Part shown: piece after piece, positions 25,832 to 33,173 of the stretch | How positions within the stretch are numbered: the stretch's first letter is position 1 | How the letters are laid out: each line of letters starts with the position of its first letter | Assembly (NCBI RefSeq): GCF_024171895.1 | Contig: NZ_JAMTCQ010000010.1 | Span: 124,001 to 188,000, forward strand | Source of the DNA: Prauserella halophila | GTDB lineage: Bacteria; Actinomycetota; Actinomycetes; Mycobacteriales; Pseudonocardiaceae | Direction: 5' to 3' | Length of the DNA: 64,000 bases | The notes under the pieces: model-generated | The model's input: the letters and a program-made list of their open reading frames with translations, nothing else | What the model was told of the DNA's origin: nothing | Database searches by the model: none | Program-made: the position numbers and the translations under genes

Positions 25832-26560
25832 GTGGCGAGACCGCGGACCATCACCGACGAACGGTTGCTGACGGCGGCCGCCACCGTCATCGAGCAGGCC
25901 GGGCCGGGATTCACGCTCGCGCAGGTCGCTCGCCAGGCGGGGGTGGCTGTCGGCAGCGTGGCGCACCGGTTCGGTTCGAAAGCCGGACTGCTGCGGGCGC
26001 TGACGGAGCTCGGCCGGGTGCAGGCCGTCGAGCGGATGCGCAGCGCGGGCGGTGCGGCCGACTCCCCGGCGACGGCCGTCAGGGCGGCACTGCTCGCGGT
26101 GTTCGCCGAGCTGGACACGGCAGGCGACTCCGGAGTGGCCAACCATCTGGCCCAGCTCGGCACCGACCTCGCCGACCCGGAACTGCGCGGACTGCTCGGT
26201 GAGCACTACGCGGCATGCCGGGAGGAGTTGACCGTGCTGCTGCGGGTGGCGGCAGATGACCGGTGGTGCGGACCGCCGCCCGGGGTCGCCGCACGCGTAC
26301 TGCTGTCGGCGGTCAACGGGGCGGCGCTGGACTGGTCACTGAGGACGACTGACACGACGTCGACCAGCGAGGTGGCGTCTGCGAATGAGCCGGCGCCGGC
26401 GGACGAGTCGGCGCCGGCGGACGAGTCGGCGTCTGCGAATGAGGCGGTTGCTGCGGGTGAGGCGGTGGCGAAGGAAAGGGAGACGGCGTCCGAGAGGGGC
26501 ACGCTGTCGGCCTGCCTGGCCCAGACCGTCGACGTGATCATGAAGGGATGGCTGCCATGA
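25832..26560 (+). CDS. TetR family regulator with hexapeptide-repeat insert
   Basis: A 242-aa regulator. The DNA-binding domain is ERLLTAAATVIEQAGPGFTLAQVARQAGVAVGSVAHRFGSKAGLLRAL (residues about 10-57). Between the normal ligand domain and the last helix is a roughly 35-residue Ala/Glu/Asp insert made of hexads ASANEP, APADES, APADES, ASANEA, VAAGEA, encoded by 18-bp repeats. The protein then resumes with LSACLAQTVDVIMKGWLP, the expected last helix. The GTG start lies 14 bases after a palindrome. Its stop overlaps the SDR start (ATGA). Likely controls this operon. Confidence 0.86.
   Translation: MARPRTITDERLLTAAATVIEQAGPGFTLAQVARQAGVAVGSVAHRFGSKAGLLRALTELGRVQAVERMRSAGGAADSPATAVRAALLAVFAELDTAGDSGVANHLAQLGTDLADPELRGLLGEHYAACREELTVLLRVAADDRWCGPPPGVAARVLLSAVNGAALDWSLRTTDTTSTSEVASANEPAPADESAPADESASANEAVAAGEAVAKERETASERGTLSACLAQTVDVIMKGWLP
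26375..26464. repeat. 18-bp tandem repeat in the tetR gene
   Basis: Five 18-bp units, two of them identical (GCGCCGGCGGACGAGTCG at 26393 and 26411), in frame with the TetR reading frame and encoding acidic hexads. Confidence 0.85.
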
Positions 26561-27483
26561 CCGGAACGGGCCCACTGAGGGGCAAGGTCGCCGTGGTGAC
26601 GGGTGCGACGCGAGGATGCGGCAGGGCGATCGCCGTGGAACTCGGGCGCTGCGGGGCGACCGTGTTCGTCACGGGCAGGACGACGCGCGAACAGGCGTCG
26701 CCGATGGCGCGGCCCGAGACGATCGAGGGGACGGCTGCGCTCGTCGACGAGGCCGGGGGCCACGGGATCGCGGTGCGCTGCGACTTCTCGAACGTGGCCG
26801 ATGTGGACGCTCTCGTCGCGCGGGTCGACGCCGAAGCGGGCGGCCGGATCGACGTGCTCGTCGACGACGTGTGGGGCGGCGATCCGTACGTCGACTTCGG
26901 CAACGCGTACTGGGACTCGTCTGTGGACAGTGCGCTGACGCTGGTGCGTGGCGGGCTGGAAACGCATCTGATCGCGCTCCACCGGCTGCTGCCGCTCGTC
27001 GTGCGCAATCCGGGCGGGCTCGTCGTCGAGGTGACCGACGGTGAGGACGACGAGTACCTCGGCGCGGGCATCCCGTACTACCTGGTCAAATGCGGGGTGC
27101 GGGCGATCGGGCGGGCGCTGGGCGCCGAACTGGCCTCCCACGGCTGCACCGGGTTGTCGGTCACGCCGGGATTTCTGCGCTCGGAGGCGATGCTCGAGTT
27201 GTTCGGCGTCACGGAGGAGAACTGGCGCGATGCCGTGACCGACGAGCGTCCGGAGTTCGCCGTGTCGGAGACGCCCGCGTACCTGGCGCGGGGTGTCGCG
27301 GCGTTGGCGACGGATCCCGACGTGGCGCGGCTGGCGGGGCGGACGCTCGCCTCGTGGACGCTGTCGTCGAGGTACGGCATCACCGACGTCGACGGCAGCC
27401 GCCCCGACTTCGGCCGCTGCTTCCGCGAGGTCTTCCAGGCGGGACTCGACCCGCAGACGGTCGACATGTCGGTGTACCGCTGA
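26557..27483 (+). CDS. SDR family oxidoreductase (DHRS1-like)
   Basis: A 308-aa short-chain dehydrogenase. Cofactor motif GATRGCGRAIAVEL near residue 17. The TGR at the second strand end (VTGRTTRE) suggests NADP. The active-site region reads GLVVEVTDGEDDEYLGAGIPYYLVKCG: YxxxK is present, but the usual catalytic serine position is threonine, as in DHRS1-type proteins. The C-terminal third, with LASWTLSSRYGITDVDGSRPDF, is a family extension. ATG at 26557 overlaps the TetR stop. Substrate unknown; control by TetR is implied by coupling. Confidence 0.85.
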   Translation: MTGTGPLRGKVAVVTGATRGCGRAIAVELGRCGATVFVTGRTTREQASPMARPETIEGTAALVDEAGGHGIAVRCDFSNVADVDALVARVDAEAGGRIDVLVDDVWGGDPYVDFGNAYWDSSVDSALTLVRGGLETHLIALHRLLPLVVRNPGGLVVEVTDGEDDEYLGAGIPYYLVKCGVRAIGRALGAELASHGCTGLSVTPGFLRSEAMLELFGVTEENWRDAVTDERPEFAVSETPAYLARGVAALATDPDVARLAGRTLASWTLSSRYGITDVDGSRPDFGRCFREVFQAGLDPQTVDMSVYR

Positions 27484-27526
27484 GCGCCCCACCGCAATTC
27501 CTCCACCCCGCACCTTTCCGGGTGAT

Positions 27527-27579
27527 GCCCCGAAGGGCACCTTGGGGGCGTTGAGCGCCCCGAAGGTGCCCTTCGGGGC
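27527..27579. terminator. Bidirectional terminator, AAGGGCACCTT-type palindrome
   Basis: 17-bp perfect outer stem (27527-27543 with 27563-27579) and an inner GGGGCG/CGCCCC stem. It sits between convergent SDR and EspG genes. The same core recurs at 41991, 54399 and 54483. Confidence 0.85.
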
Positions 27580-27623
27580 GCCCGCATCACGGGAGGGTGC
27601 GGAAGATTTCCCCTGACGCTGCG

Positions 27624-28376
27624 TCAGGGGATGGATTGCCAGGTGGCGAGGAAGGTTTTCGTCAGGGTTCCGGAATCGGCCGGCAGGCAGTGGATGCCGC
27701 CGCCGGGGTCGGTGAAGGTCAGGATGCGGCCCTGGTCGCGGGCATCGATCAGCGTGAACGGGAGGCTGCGTTCGTGGCCGCCGCCGGTGGTGCGCCCGGC
27801 GACGAACACCTGGTGTACGCCGAGGCGAGGGGCCTTCACGAGTTTTTCGATGCGTTTTTCCGGCGACTCGCGGGCGGCGAACATGTCGTGGTTCTCGTCG
27901 CGGAGTTCGTAGTCACGCCTCGTGGTGTGCAGTTCGGGAATCTGCGCGGGCCGCAGCGCCGGTAGCTCGGACAGGAACCCGTCGACGAGGTCGTCGGCGT
28001 CGAACCGGCTGAGGGTCACCATGTCCCCGCGCACCTCGAGCGCCACACCGACGTCGCCCGCGACCGCAGCGGCGGACTTGAACTCCAACGTTCCGCCGTC
28101 ACGGGTGTGGATCTTGGAGTGCGAGTATAGTTCCCGGACCGGCGAGCGCAGCACCCGCAATGCCACCCGCAGCTCCCGTGTGGGCATCTGCCCGTCGGAC
28201 AGGCCGAGGTCCTGCAGCAGGCCGAGGGCTTGGCGCTCGGCCTCGCCGGTGCGGTCCACGTGGATGTACGTCTCCCGTGCGCCGAGGATCGGGTGGGCCT
28301 CGCCGAGTTCTTCGAGTTCCCACGCATACAGCGCGATCACCCGCGGCAGCGTCACGGGTCTGTCGAGTACCGCCAT
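27624..28376 (-). CDS. espG: EspG-like type VII secretion chaperone
   Basis: A 250-aa member of the ESX-associated EspG family, cytosolic chaperones that bind PPE-type substrates and keep them soluble until secretion. Visible family features are the N-terminal VIALYAWELEELGEAHPIL, the central beta-sheet segment VALRVLRSPVRELYSHSK, and the C-terminal block with RSLPFTLIDARDQGRILTFT and GTLTKTFLATWQSIP. It is the last gene of the island, starting 3 bases after the PPE-like gene on the same strand, so it likely chaperones that product. ESX core machinery (EccC, EccD, MycP) is not in the window. Confidence 0.88.
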   Translation of the reverse strand: MAVLDRPVTLPRVIALYAWELEELGEAHPILGARETYIHVDRTGEAERQALGLLQDLGLSDGQMPTRELRVALRVLRSPVRELYSHSKIHTRDGGTLEFKSAAAVAGDVGVALEVRGDMVTLSRFDADDLVDGFLSELPALRPAQIPELHTTRRDYELRDENHDMFAARESPEKRIEKLVKAPRLGVHQVFVAGRTTGGGHERSLPFTLIDARDQGRILTFTDPGGGIHCLPADSGTLTKTFLATWQSIP

Positions 28377-28379
28377 CGG

Positions 28380-29792
28380 TTACTCGCCGATGGTGGGCGG
28401 CGTGGCGACGAAGCCGGTTCTGGGGTCGCGCAGCACTTCGTCGCCCTCGGTGAGGTCGAACGCCTCGTCGGTATCGGCGACGTACTTGCGCTGATGCTCC
28501 TCGTCCTCGCTGCCCTGGCCGCCGCCCTTGCCGGCACCGCCCATCGCGCCCATGCCACCACGCGCGCCGGCACCACCGGAACCGGCCGCTCCGGATCCGG
28601 CACCGGTACCGGCACCACCGGAACCGGTCGGGCCGAAGCCACCGGGAGCGGCGCCGGTCATCCTGCCCGCACCCGGAGAACCCGCGCGGGCGCCACCACC
28701 GGCACCTCCGGAACCTCCTGCCGCGCCGCCGGAAGAACCGCCCGCACCACCGGCCGAACCGCCGTAACCGGACGTGCCGCCACCGGTCGGACCGAAACCC
28801 GTCGTCCCGATCGGGCCGGCGCCGCCCGTACCCGGGGTGGCCGCACCGGGACCGCCGGGGCCGAAACCGCCGGACCCGGGGTAACTCGACCCCGGATAGT
28901 TCGCCGCAGGCGGCATCGCCGTCGATGGCGGCGTGTACCCGGCTGTGCCCGTGCTGTCGTCGGGTGAGGCGTAACTGGGAGCCGGAACATCACCCGGCCT
29001 GTCGGGCGACTGGTAACCACCACCGACGGGGCGATCACCGACGGGATCGCCACCGACAGGGCGACCACCTGCGGGATCACCGGTGGCCACCGGGCCACCA
29101 CCATCCCCGCCACCGGAGTCCGGATCGGGAATGTCGATCACGCCCGAATCCGTCGGCCCATCGGCGTCCCCACCCTGGAAGATGTCGCCCAACTTGCCGT
29201 CGAATTCCTGCAGCTGGCCGAAGTTGCCCTCGACAGCCATGCTGGAGTCGAGGGAGCTCGACTGGTGGGTGCTGTACTGGCTCTGCGCTTGTTGGACCTG
29301 CGCCTTGTACTGGTTGGCCTTGTCCTCCTGGTCGGTGTCCCACGGGGTGACGCTGTCCCACGCGGACAGTTCCGGCTCCTGCGCAGGCAGGTTCTCGGGA
29401 AGCTTCGCCTTCAACGCGTCGAATGCGGAGATGTTCTCGTCGTAATGTTGCCGGTTCTGGCGGTACACGTCGGAGGTCTTCGCGGCGGCGTCGGAACCAA
29501 TTTTGATCTTCTCACTCGCGGCGTCGGCCCCCGCACCGGACCACGAGCTTTCCAGCGCCTGTGCAGCGCCTTTCGCCAGGTCGACGGCTTCCTCGTGGCC
29601 TGCCATCACCCGGTCCGTGCCGTTGGACGCGTTCTGCCACTTGGCCGACTCGCCCGCCTTCACCCGGGTGACGATCTCCTGGATCGTGGGCGAATCATTG
29701 AAGAACGGGATGGAGTTCTCGAACTGGATCCGGTCCTGCTCGTCCTGCAAGCTGCGGTCTTCCGGATTGCCGATGCCGAAAAGCTTCCCCAT
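28380..29792 (-). CDS. PPE/WXG-like secreted protein (separate-gene alternative)
   Basis: If translated on its own from the ATG at 29792, this gives 470 aa; the G run eight bases upstream would be its ribosome site. The N-terminal 190 residues are helical, with a WSG turn (ALESSWSGAGADAASEKIK) as in WXG100/PPE proteins, then DVYRQNRQHYDENISAFDALKAKLPENLP. Residues about 240-420 are a Gly/Pro/Ser-rich low-complexity region. The last 45 end in KYVADTDEAFDL...GFVATPPTIGE, a tail common to Pseudonocardiaceae PPE-like proteins. Predicted ESX substrate, partner of EspG encoded immediately downstream. It shares the helical region with the 202-aa protein at 31712. Confidence 0.7.
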   Translation of the reverse strand: MGKLFGIGNPEDRSLQDEQDRIQFENSIPFFNDSPTIQEIVTRVKAGESAKWQNASNGTDRVMAGHEEAVDLAKGAAQALESSWSGAGADAASEKIKIGSDAAAKTSDVYRQNRQHYDENISAFDALKAKLPENLPAQEPELSAWDSVTPWDTDQEDKANQYKAQVQQAQSQYSTHQSSSLDSSMAVEGNFGQLQEFDGKLGDIFQGGDADGPTDSGVIDIPDPDSGGGDGGGPVATGDPAGGRPVGGDPVGDRPVGGGYQSPDRPGDVPAPSYASPDDSTGTAGYTPPSTAMPPAANYPGSSYPGSGGFGPGGPGAATPGTGGAGPIGTTGFGPTGGGTSGYGGSAGGAGGSSGGAAGGSGGAGGGARAGSPGAGRMTGAAPGGFGPTGSGGAGTGAGSGAAGSGGAGARGGMGAMGGAGKGGGQGSEDEEHQRKYVADTDEAFDLTEGDEVLRDPRTGFVATPPTIGE

Positions 29793-30446
29793 CGCTGTTA
29801 CCCCCCCTGCATTGTCCTTCAGATTGCCTACGATGATGTCGGCGACCTGGTTAGCCGCTTCGCACGAGTCCTGGTCCTCCGCATCCTGGCCGAGCGTGAC
29901 GTTGGTCGACACGTTGTACTCGTCGGCGAGTCCCACGACCACCGTGCACAAGTTTTCTTCTTCGCCGTTGTTGTACTCGACAGCCGGGAACCCCTGGATC
30001 GGACCAGTTTCCTCGAAGTGCTCCATCTGGGACGGCACATTGGCATACGCGGCACTAAGACCTTGGCGCATCACCGTGTTGTACTGCAGGTCGAACCCGG
30101 ACATCCGCTGAGGGTTCTGCCACTCGCAGCCCTCGCCGAGTTCGTCCAAATCCGCTTCGGTGCCTTCGACAGGTTTCCCGAGGAGCTCGGTGACTTGTTC
30201 GGGGGTGACCACATCGCACGGCTCGGCGGACAGGACCGATTCGGGCAGTGGGTTGGTCACCGCGGGTGCGCCGCTGTGGGGCGGTTCCTGCGCCGATGCC
30301 GATGTGCTGGGCGCGGCGGTCGTCGAGTCGGATGCCGGTGCCGACGGTTCGGGCGAGGGCTGGGCCTGGCCGGTCGTGTCGTCCGAACAGCCCGCGGCCA
30401 GCACCAACAGGGCGCCGGTCGCCGCTGCCGCCATCGCTCGCCTCAC
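28380..30446 (-). CDS. DUF3558 lipoprotein fused in frame to PPE/WXG-like protein
   Basis: One open frame of 688 codons containing what look like two genes. Residues 1-215 are a complete DUF3558 lipoprotein: signal peptide with lipobox LAAGC, a Pro/Ser/Thr linker, then PCDVVTPEQVTELLG and EAANQVADIIVGNLK. From residue 219 (MGKLFGIGNPED) a PPE/WXG-like substrate starts. The join is a run of seven G (29801-29807 on this strand as C). In the neighbouring paralogue the run is six G and the frame stops at TAA right after it. Either this is a true fusion, a switchable frame, or a one-base error in the run. GTG start at 30446 overlaps the TGA of an upstream 13-codon stub. Confidence 0.7.
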   Translation of the reverse strand: MRRAMAAAATGALLVLAAGCSDDTTGQAQPSPEPSAPASDSTTAAPSTSASAQEPPHSGAPAVTNPLPESVLSAEPCDVVTPEQVTELLGKPVEGTEADLDELGEGCEWQNPQRMSGFDLQYNTVMRQGLSAAYANVPSQMEHFEETGPIQGFPAVEYNNGEEENLCTVVVGLADEYNVSTNVTLGQDAEDQDSCEAANQVADIIVGNLKDNAGGVTAMGKLFGIGNPEDRSLQDEQDRIQFENSIPFFNDSPTIQEIVTRVKAGESAKWQNASNGTDRVMAGHEEAVDLAKGAAQALESSWSGAGADAASEKIKIGSDAAAKTSDVYRQNRQHYDENISAFDALKAKLPENLPAQEPELSAWDSVTPWDTDQEDKANQYKAQVQQAQSQYSTHQSSSLDSSMAVEGNFGQLQEFDGKLGDIFQGGDADGPTDSGVIDIPDPDSGGGDGGGPVATGDPAGGRPVGGDPVGDRPVGGGYQSPDRPGDVPAPSYASPDDSTGTAGYTPPSTAMPPAANYPGSSYPGSGGFGPGGPGAATPGTGGAGPIGTTGFGPTGGGTSGYGGSAGGAGGSSGGAAGGSGGAGGGARAGSPGAGRMTGAAPGGFGPTGSGGAGTGAGSGAAGSGGAGARGGMGAMGGAGKGGGQGSEDEEHQRKYVADTDEAFDLTEGDEVLRDPRTGFVATPPTIGE

Positions 30447-30484
30447 CGCTCTTCCGGATTGTCCGGACCGAAGAGCTTCCCCAT
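30443..30484 (-). pseudogene. 13-codon stub of the PPE-like gene
   Basis: ATG at 30484 opens MGKLFGPDNPEER then TGA. This equals the first 13 codons of the downstream PPE-like gene (MGKLFGIGNPEDR), with the same G-run ribosome site upstream. The TGA overlaps the GTG of DUF3558 copy 1. It is the scar of the tandem duplication that copied the lipoprotein gene plus the start of its neighbour. It may still act as a coupling peptide that carries ribosomes onto the next start. Confidence 0.75.
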
Positions 30485-30489
30485 TGCTG

Positions 30490-31137
30490 TTACCCCCCTG
30501 CGTTGTTCTTCAGGTTTCCCACGATTATGTCGGCGACCTGGTTAGCCGCTTCGCACGAATCCTGCATCTCCGCATCCTGGCCGAGCGTGACGGCGGTCCC
30601 GACGCTGTACTCGTCGGCGAGTCCAACGACTACATGGCAGGTCAGATCTCCTTGGTCGTTGTTGTACTCGACAGCCGGGAACCCCTGGATCGGTCCGGTT
30701 GCTTCGAAGTGCTCCATCTGGGGCTGCGAGTTCGCATACGCCGAACTGAGGCCTTGGCGCATGACCGTGTCGTACTGCACGTCGAACGCGGACATCCGCT
30801 GCGGGTTCTTCCATTCGCAGCCCTCGCCGAGTTCGTCCAAATCGCGATCGGTGCCTTCGACGGACTTCCCGAGGAGTTCGGTGACTTGTTCGGGGGTGAC
30901 CACGTCGCACGGCTCGGCGGACAGGACCGATTCGGGCAGCGGGTTGGTCACTGCGGGTGCGCCGCTGTGGGGTGGTTCCTGCGCCGGTGCCGATGTGCTG
31001 GGCGCGGCGGTCGTCGAGTCGGATGCCGGTGCCGACGGTTCGGGTGAGGGCTGCGCCTCGCCCTCGGCGCCGTCTGAACAGCCCGCGACCAGCACCAACA
31101 GGGCGCCGGTCGCCGCTGCCGCCATCGCTCGCCTCAT
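30490..31137 (-). CDS. DUF3558 family lipoprotein, copy 2
   Basis: A 215-aa predicted lipoprotein. Signal peptide with lipobox LVAGC around residue 20, a Pro/Ser/Thr/Ala linker of about 45 residues, then the DUF3558 domain with PCDVVTPEQVTELLGKSVEG, EGCEWKNPQRMSAFDVQYDTVMRQ and CEAANQVADIIVGNLKNNAGG. Very similar to copy 1 and identical in length up to the terminal G run. Here the run is six G and the TAA follows at once. ATG at 31137 overlaps the stop of the EspC-like gene (ATGA). Membrane-anchored outer-face protein; role in ESX function is inferred only from location. Confidence 0.88.
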   Translation of the reverse strand: MRRAMAAAATGALLVLVAGCSDGAEGEAQPSPEPSAPASDSTTAAPSTSAPAQEPPHSGAPAVTNPLPESVLSAEPCDVVTPEQVTELLGKSVEGTDRDLDELGEGCEWKNPQRMSAFDVQYDTVMRQGLSSAYANSQPQMEHFEATGPIQGFPAVEYNNDQGDLTCHVVVGLADEYSVGTAVTLGQDAEMQDSCEAANQVADIIVGNLKNNAGG

Positions 31138-31583
31138 CCGAGCAGTCCTCCACCGGAGTCGCCGTCACCGCCAGTCTTGGTGATATCATCCTTGGCGTCC
31201 TCGTCCGCCGTGCGGTAGGCCTCCAGCGCCTTGCCGAGCGCCTGGGTCAGGTTGCGCCAGTACATGTACTCGGCGGCCACGTGATCGGAGCCCAGCTCGA
31301 AGGCCTTGTTGCCCACGGTGTTGAAGTCGACGCTCGCGGGGTCCTGCGCCGGCGGTTCCGTCCGCGTCAACCAGCCAGCTTCACGCTTGAGGACGTCGAA
31401 CTTGTCCACGACCTTCAGCAGGGCCTTGTAGATGTCGTCCGCGCTTTCCTCGTCGAGCACGAAGCCGCTCGCGCCACCCGCGCCGCCGTCGTCGACGTCG
31501 AACCAGGGTGTGATGACGAAATCCGACGACTTCCACGGCGTGATCTTGTCCCAGAAGTCGTCCGACTGCGTGTTCTCGGCCAT
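31134..31583 (-). CDS. EspC/PE-like type VII substrate with YxxxD signal
   Basis: A 149-aa acidic helical protein without a signal peptide. Helix DESADDIYKALLKVVDKFDVLKREAGWL is followed after a turn by a second long helix ending in ALEAYRTADEDA. Y123 and D127 give the YxxxD/E type VII secretion motif directly after the helical hairpin. A Gly/Asp-rich C-terminal tail follows. The helical hairpin plus signal matches EspC/PE-family substrates, which pair with PPE/WXG partners such as those encoded beside it. Coupled to the DUF3558 gene by ATGA. Confidence 0.72.
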   Translation of the reverse strand: MAENTQSDDFWDKITPWKSSDFVITPWFDVDDGGAGGASGFVLDEESADDIYKALLKVVDKFDVLKREAGWLTRTEPPAQDPASVDFNTVGNKAFELGSDHVAAEYMYWRNLTQALGKALEAYRTADEDAKDDITKTGGDGDSGGGLLG

Positions 31584-31711
31584 GACTGATGGCCCCTCCC
31601 CATCTCGCGGTCATTCACGACACAGTCCGCGCCGCAGAGTAGTCGAACCCGGACACAGCGGAAGGAAAAATGGCGAAATCGTCACCGCGGTCGCTGCCGC
31701 CTCCTGGCGGT

Positions 31712-32320
31712 TCAGACGTCCTCGGTGCCGATCTCGTGGATGGAGCGCTGGATCCGCGCCTCGAAGTCGCCGTAGAGCTCGCGGACTCGTTCGAGTGCCT
31801 CGTTGATCTCGTGCTGCCGCACCGCCGGGTCGCCGTCGTACCACGGCTCCGCGTCGAGGATCCGGTCGTCGTGGGTGGGGATCTCGTCGGGCAGTTCTCG
31901 TTGCAGCCGTTCCAGCTCCGCGGCGTTCGCGGCGTAGTGCTCGGCCATGCGGTCGTACACGTCCGCCATCCTCCTGGCGGCGGCCGCGGACTCGCGCATC
32001 TCGGAGGTCGGCGGCTGCGGGCTGTCGCCGGTCCATCCGGATTCCAGCAGGTCGGTCATCTCATCGGAGAGGTCGGTCGAGCGCCTGCTGTCCGCCGCGA
32101 CCTGCCTCGACACCTGCGCGGCCTCCCACCACACCGACGTGTCGGCGGTCTTCACCCGGCGAAGAAGTTCACGCGTGCTGAGTCCGTCGGCGCCGAGCCA
32201 CTCGTCCAGACGTCTGCTGCGTTCCCGCAGCGCGTCCCAATCATCGGAGCCGACAGTGCCATCAGAGCCGACAACCCTGCCATCGGAGCCGACAGCGCTG
32301 TCGTCGAAAGCGCTGCTCAT
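31712..32320 (-). CDS. PPE/WXG-like helical protein
   Basis: A 202-aa protein. After an N-terminal Gly-Ser-Asp repeat (VGSDG motifs in three rounds) comes an all-helical body with DDLSESGWTG-like ESGWTGDSPQP (WXG turn) and ADVYDRMAEHYAANAAELERLQRELPDEIP. The latter aligns with DVYRQNRQHYDENISAFDALKAKLPENLP of the 470-aa PPE-like protein, so the two are paralogous. ATG at 32320 follows GGAGGGG; the frame is open to 32356. First gene of the island, 128 bases before the EspC-like gene. Likely ESX substrate or partner. Confidence 0.7.
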   Translation of the reverse strand: MSSAFDDSAVGSDGRVVGSDGTVGSDDWDALRERSRRLDEWLGADGLSTRELLRRVKTADTSVWWEAAQVSRQVAADSRRSTDLSDEMTDLLESGWTGDSPQPPTSEMRESAAAARRMADVYDRMAEHYAANAAELERLQRELPDEIPTHDDRILDAEPWYDGDPAVRQHEINEALERVRELYGDFEARIQRSIHEIGTEDV

Positions 32321-32398
32321 GAAACGGTCCCCTCCTCGCGGTGGCGGCAACAACAACCGTAGCTGTGATCAACCGTCGGCGGTTCGGACGCGGTGGGA

Positions 32399-33052
32399 TC
32401 AGCTCCCGGGGCTGGCCAGGCCGGTTTCGTAGGCGAGGACGACGGCCTGGACCCGGTCGCGCAGGTCGAGTTTCGTCAGGATGCGGCCCACGTGGGTCTT
32501 GACGGTCGCCTCCGACAGGAACAGCTCCCCCGCGATCTCCGTGTTCGACAACCCCTTCGCGACGTGGGCCAGCACCTCGCGTTCGCGGCCGGTCAGAGCC
32601 TCCAGCGCGGCGGCATCCCGCGGCGCGATCCGTCCCGTGTCGACGAACCGGTCCAGCAGTCGCCGCGTGATCGCAGGTGAGACGACCGCATCGCCGCCTG
32701 CCACCGACCGGAGCGCCGACACCAGGTCACCGGACGGCGTGTCCTTCAGCAGGAATCCCGACGCGCCCGCCCGCAATGCCGAGTAGACGTATTCGTCCAG
32801 GTCGAACGTCGTCATGACCAGCACCCGCGAACTGCCTGCCGCCACGATCCGCTGCGTCGCCTCGACCCCGTCCAGCACGGGCATGCGCACGTCCATCAGC
32901 ACGACGTCCGGGCTGTGCTCCGCGGCGAGGCGCACCGCCTCCTCACCGTTGCCCGACTCCCCCGCGACCTCGATGTCGTCCTGGGCGTCGAGCACCATGC
33001 GAAAGCCGACGCGCATCAGTTCCTGATCGTCGACGACGAGCACTCGGATCAT
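32399..33052 (-). CDS. NarL/LuxR-type response regulator
   Basis: A 217-aa regulator. Receiver with D8/D9, phospho-acceptor D54 (VVLMDVRMPV), T in LVMTTFD and K in FLLKDTP. LuxR helix-turn-helix LTGREREVLAHVAKGLSNTEIAGELFLSEATVKTHVGRI. Second gene of a two-component pair with the kinase 121 bases upstream. Highly similar in layout to the regulator at 15914, so the two pairs are paralogous. Confidence 0.92.
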   Translation of the reverse strand: MIRVLVVDDQELMRVGFRMVLDAQDDIEVAGESGNGEEAVRLAAEHSPDVVLMDVRMPVLDGVEATQRIVAAGSSRVLVMTTFDLDEYVYSALRAGASGFLLKDTPSGDLVSALRSVAGGDAVVSPAITRRLLDRFVDTGRIAPRDAAALEALTGREREVLAHVAKGLSNTEIAGELFLSEATVKTHVGRILTKLDLRDRVQAVVLAYETGLASPGS

Positions 33053-33140
33053 CGGAACTCCAATCGGCGGAACCCGGCATTGCCGGTGGGTAGGACGCCG
33101 GGATCGACCGGGAAGTCCGGTCCAGCGGCCGGGAACCAGT

Positions 33141-33168
33141 TCATCAGACGGGGATCATCAGACGGGGA
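33141..33168. repeat. 14-bp tandem duplication before the kinase stop
   Basis: TCATCAGACGGGGA occurs twice in perfect tandem in the short gap between kinase and regulator genes. Confidence 0.85.
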
Positions 33169-33173
33169 GCACG

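Noticed and set aside
28528-28967. Plus-strand frames rich in Pro/Ala and Thr/Gly repeats
   Set aside because: They are reverse-strand images of the Gly-rich tail of the PPE-like protein.
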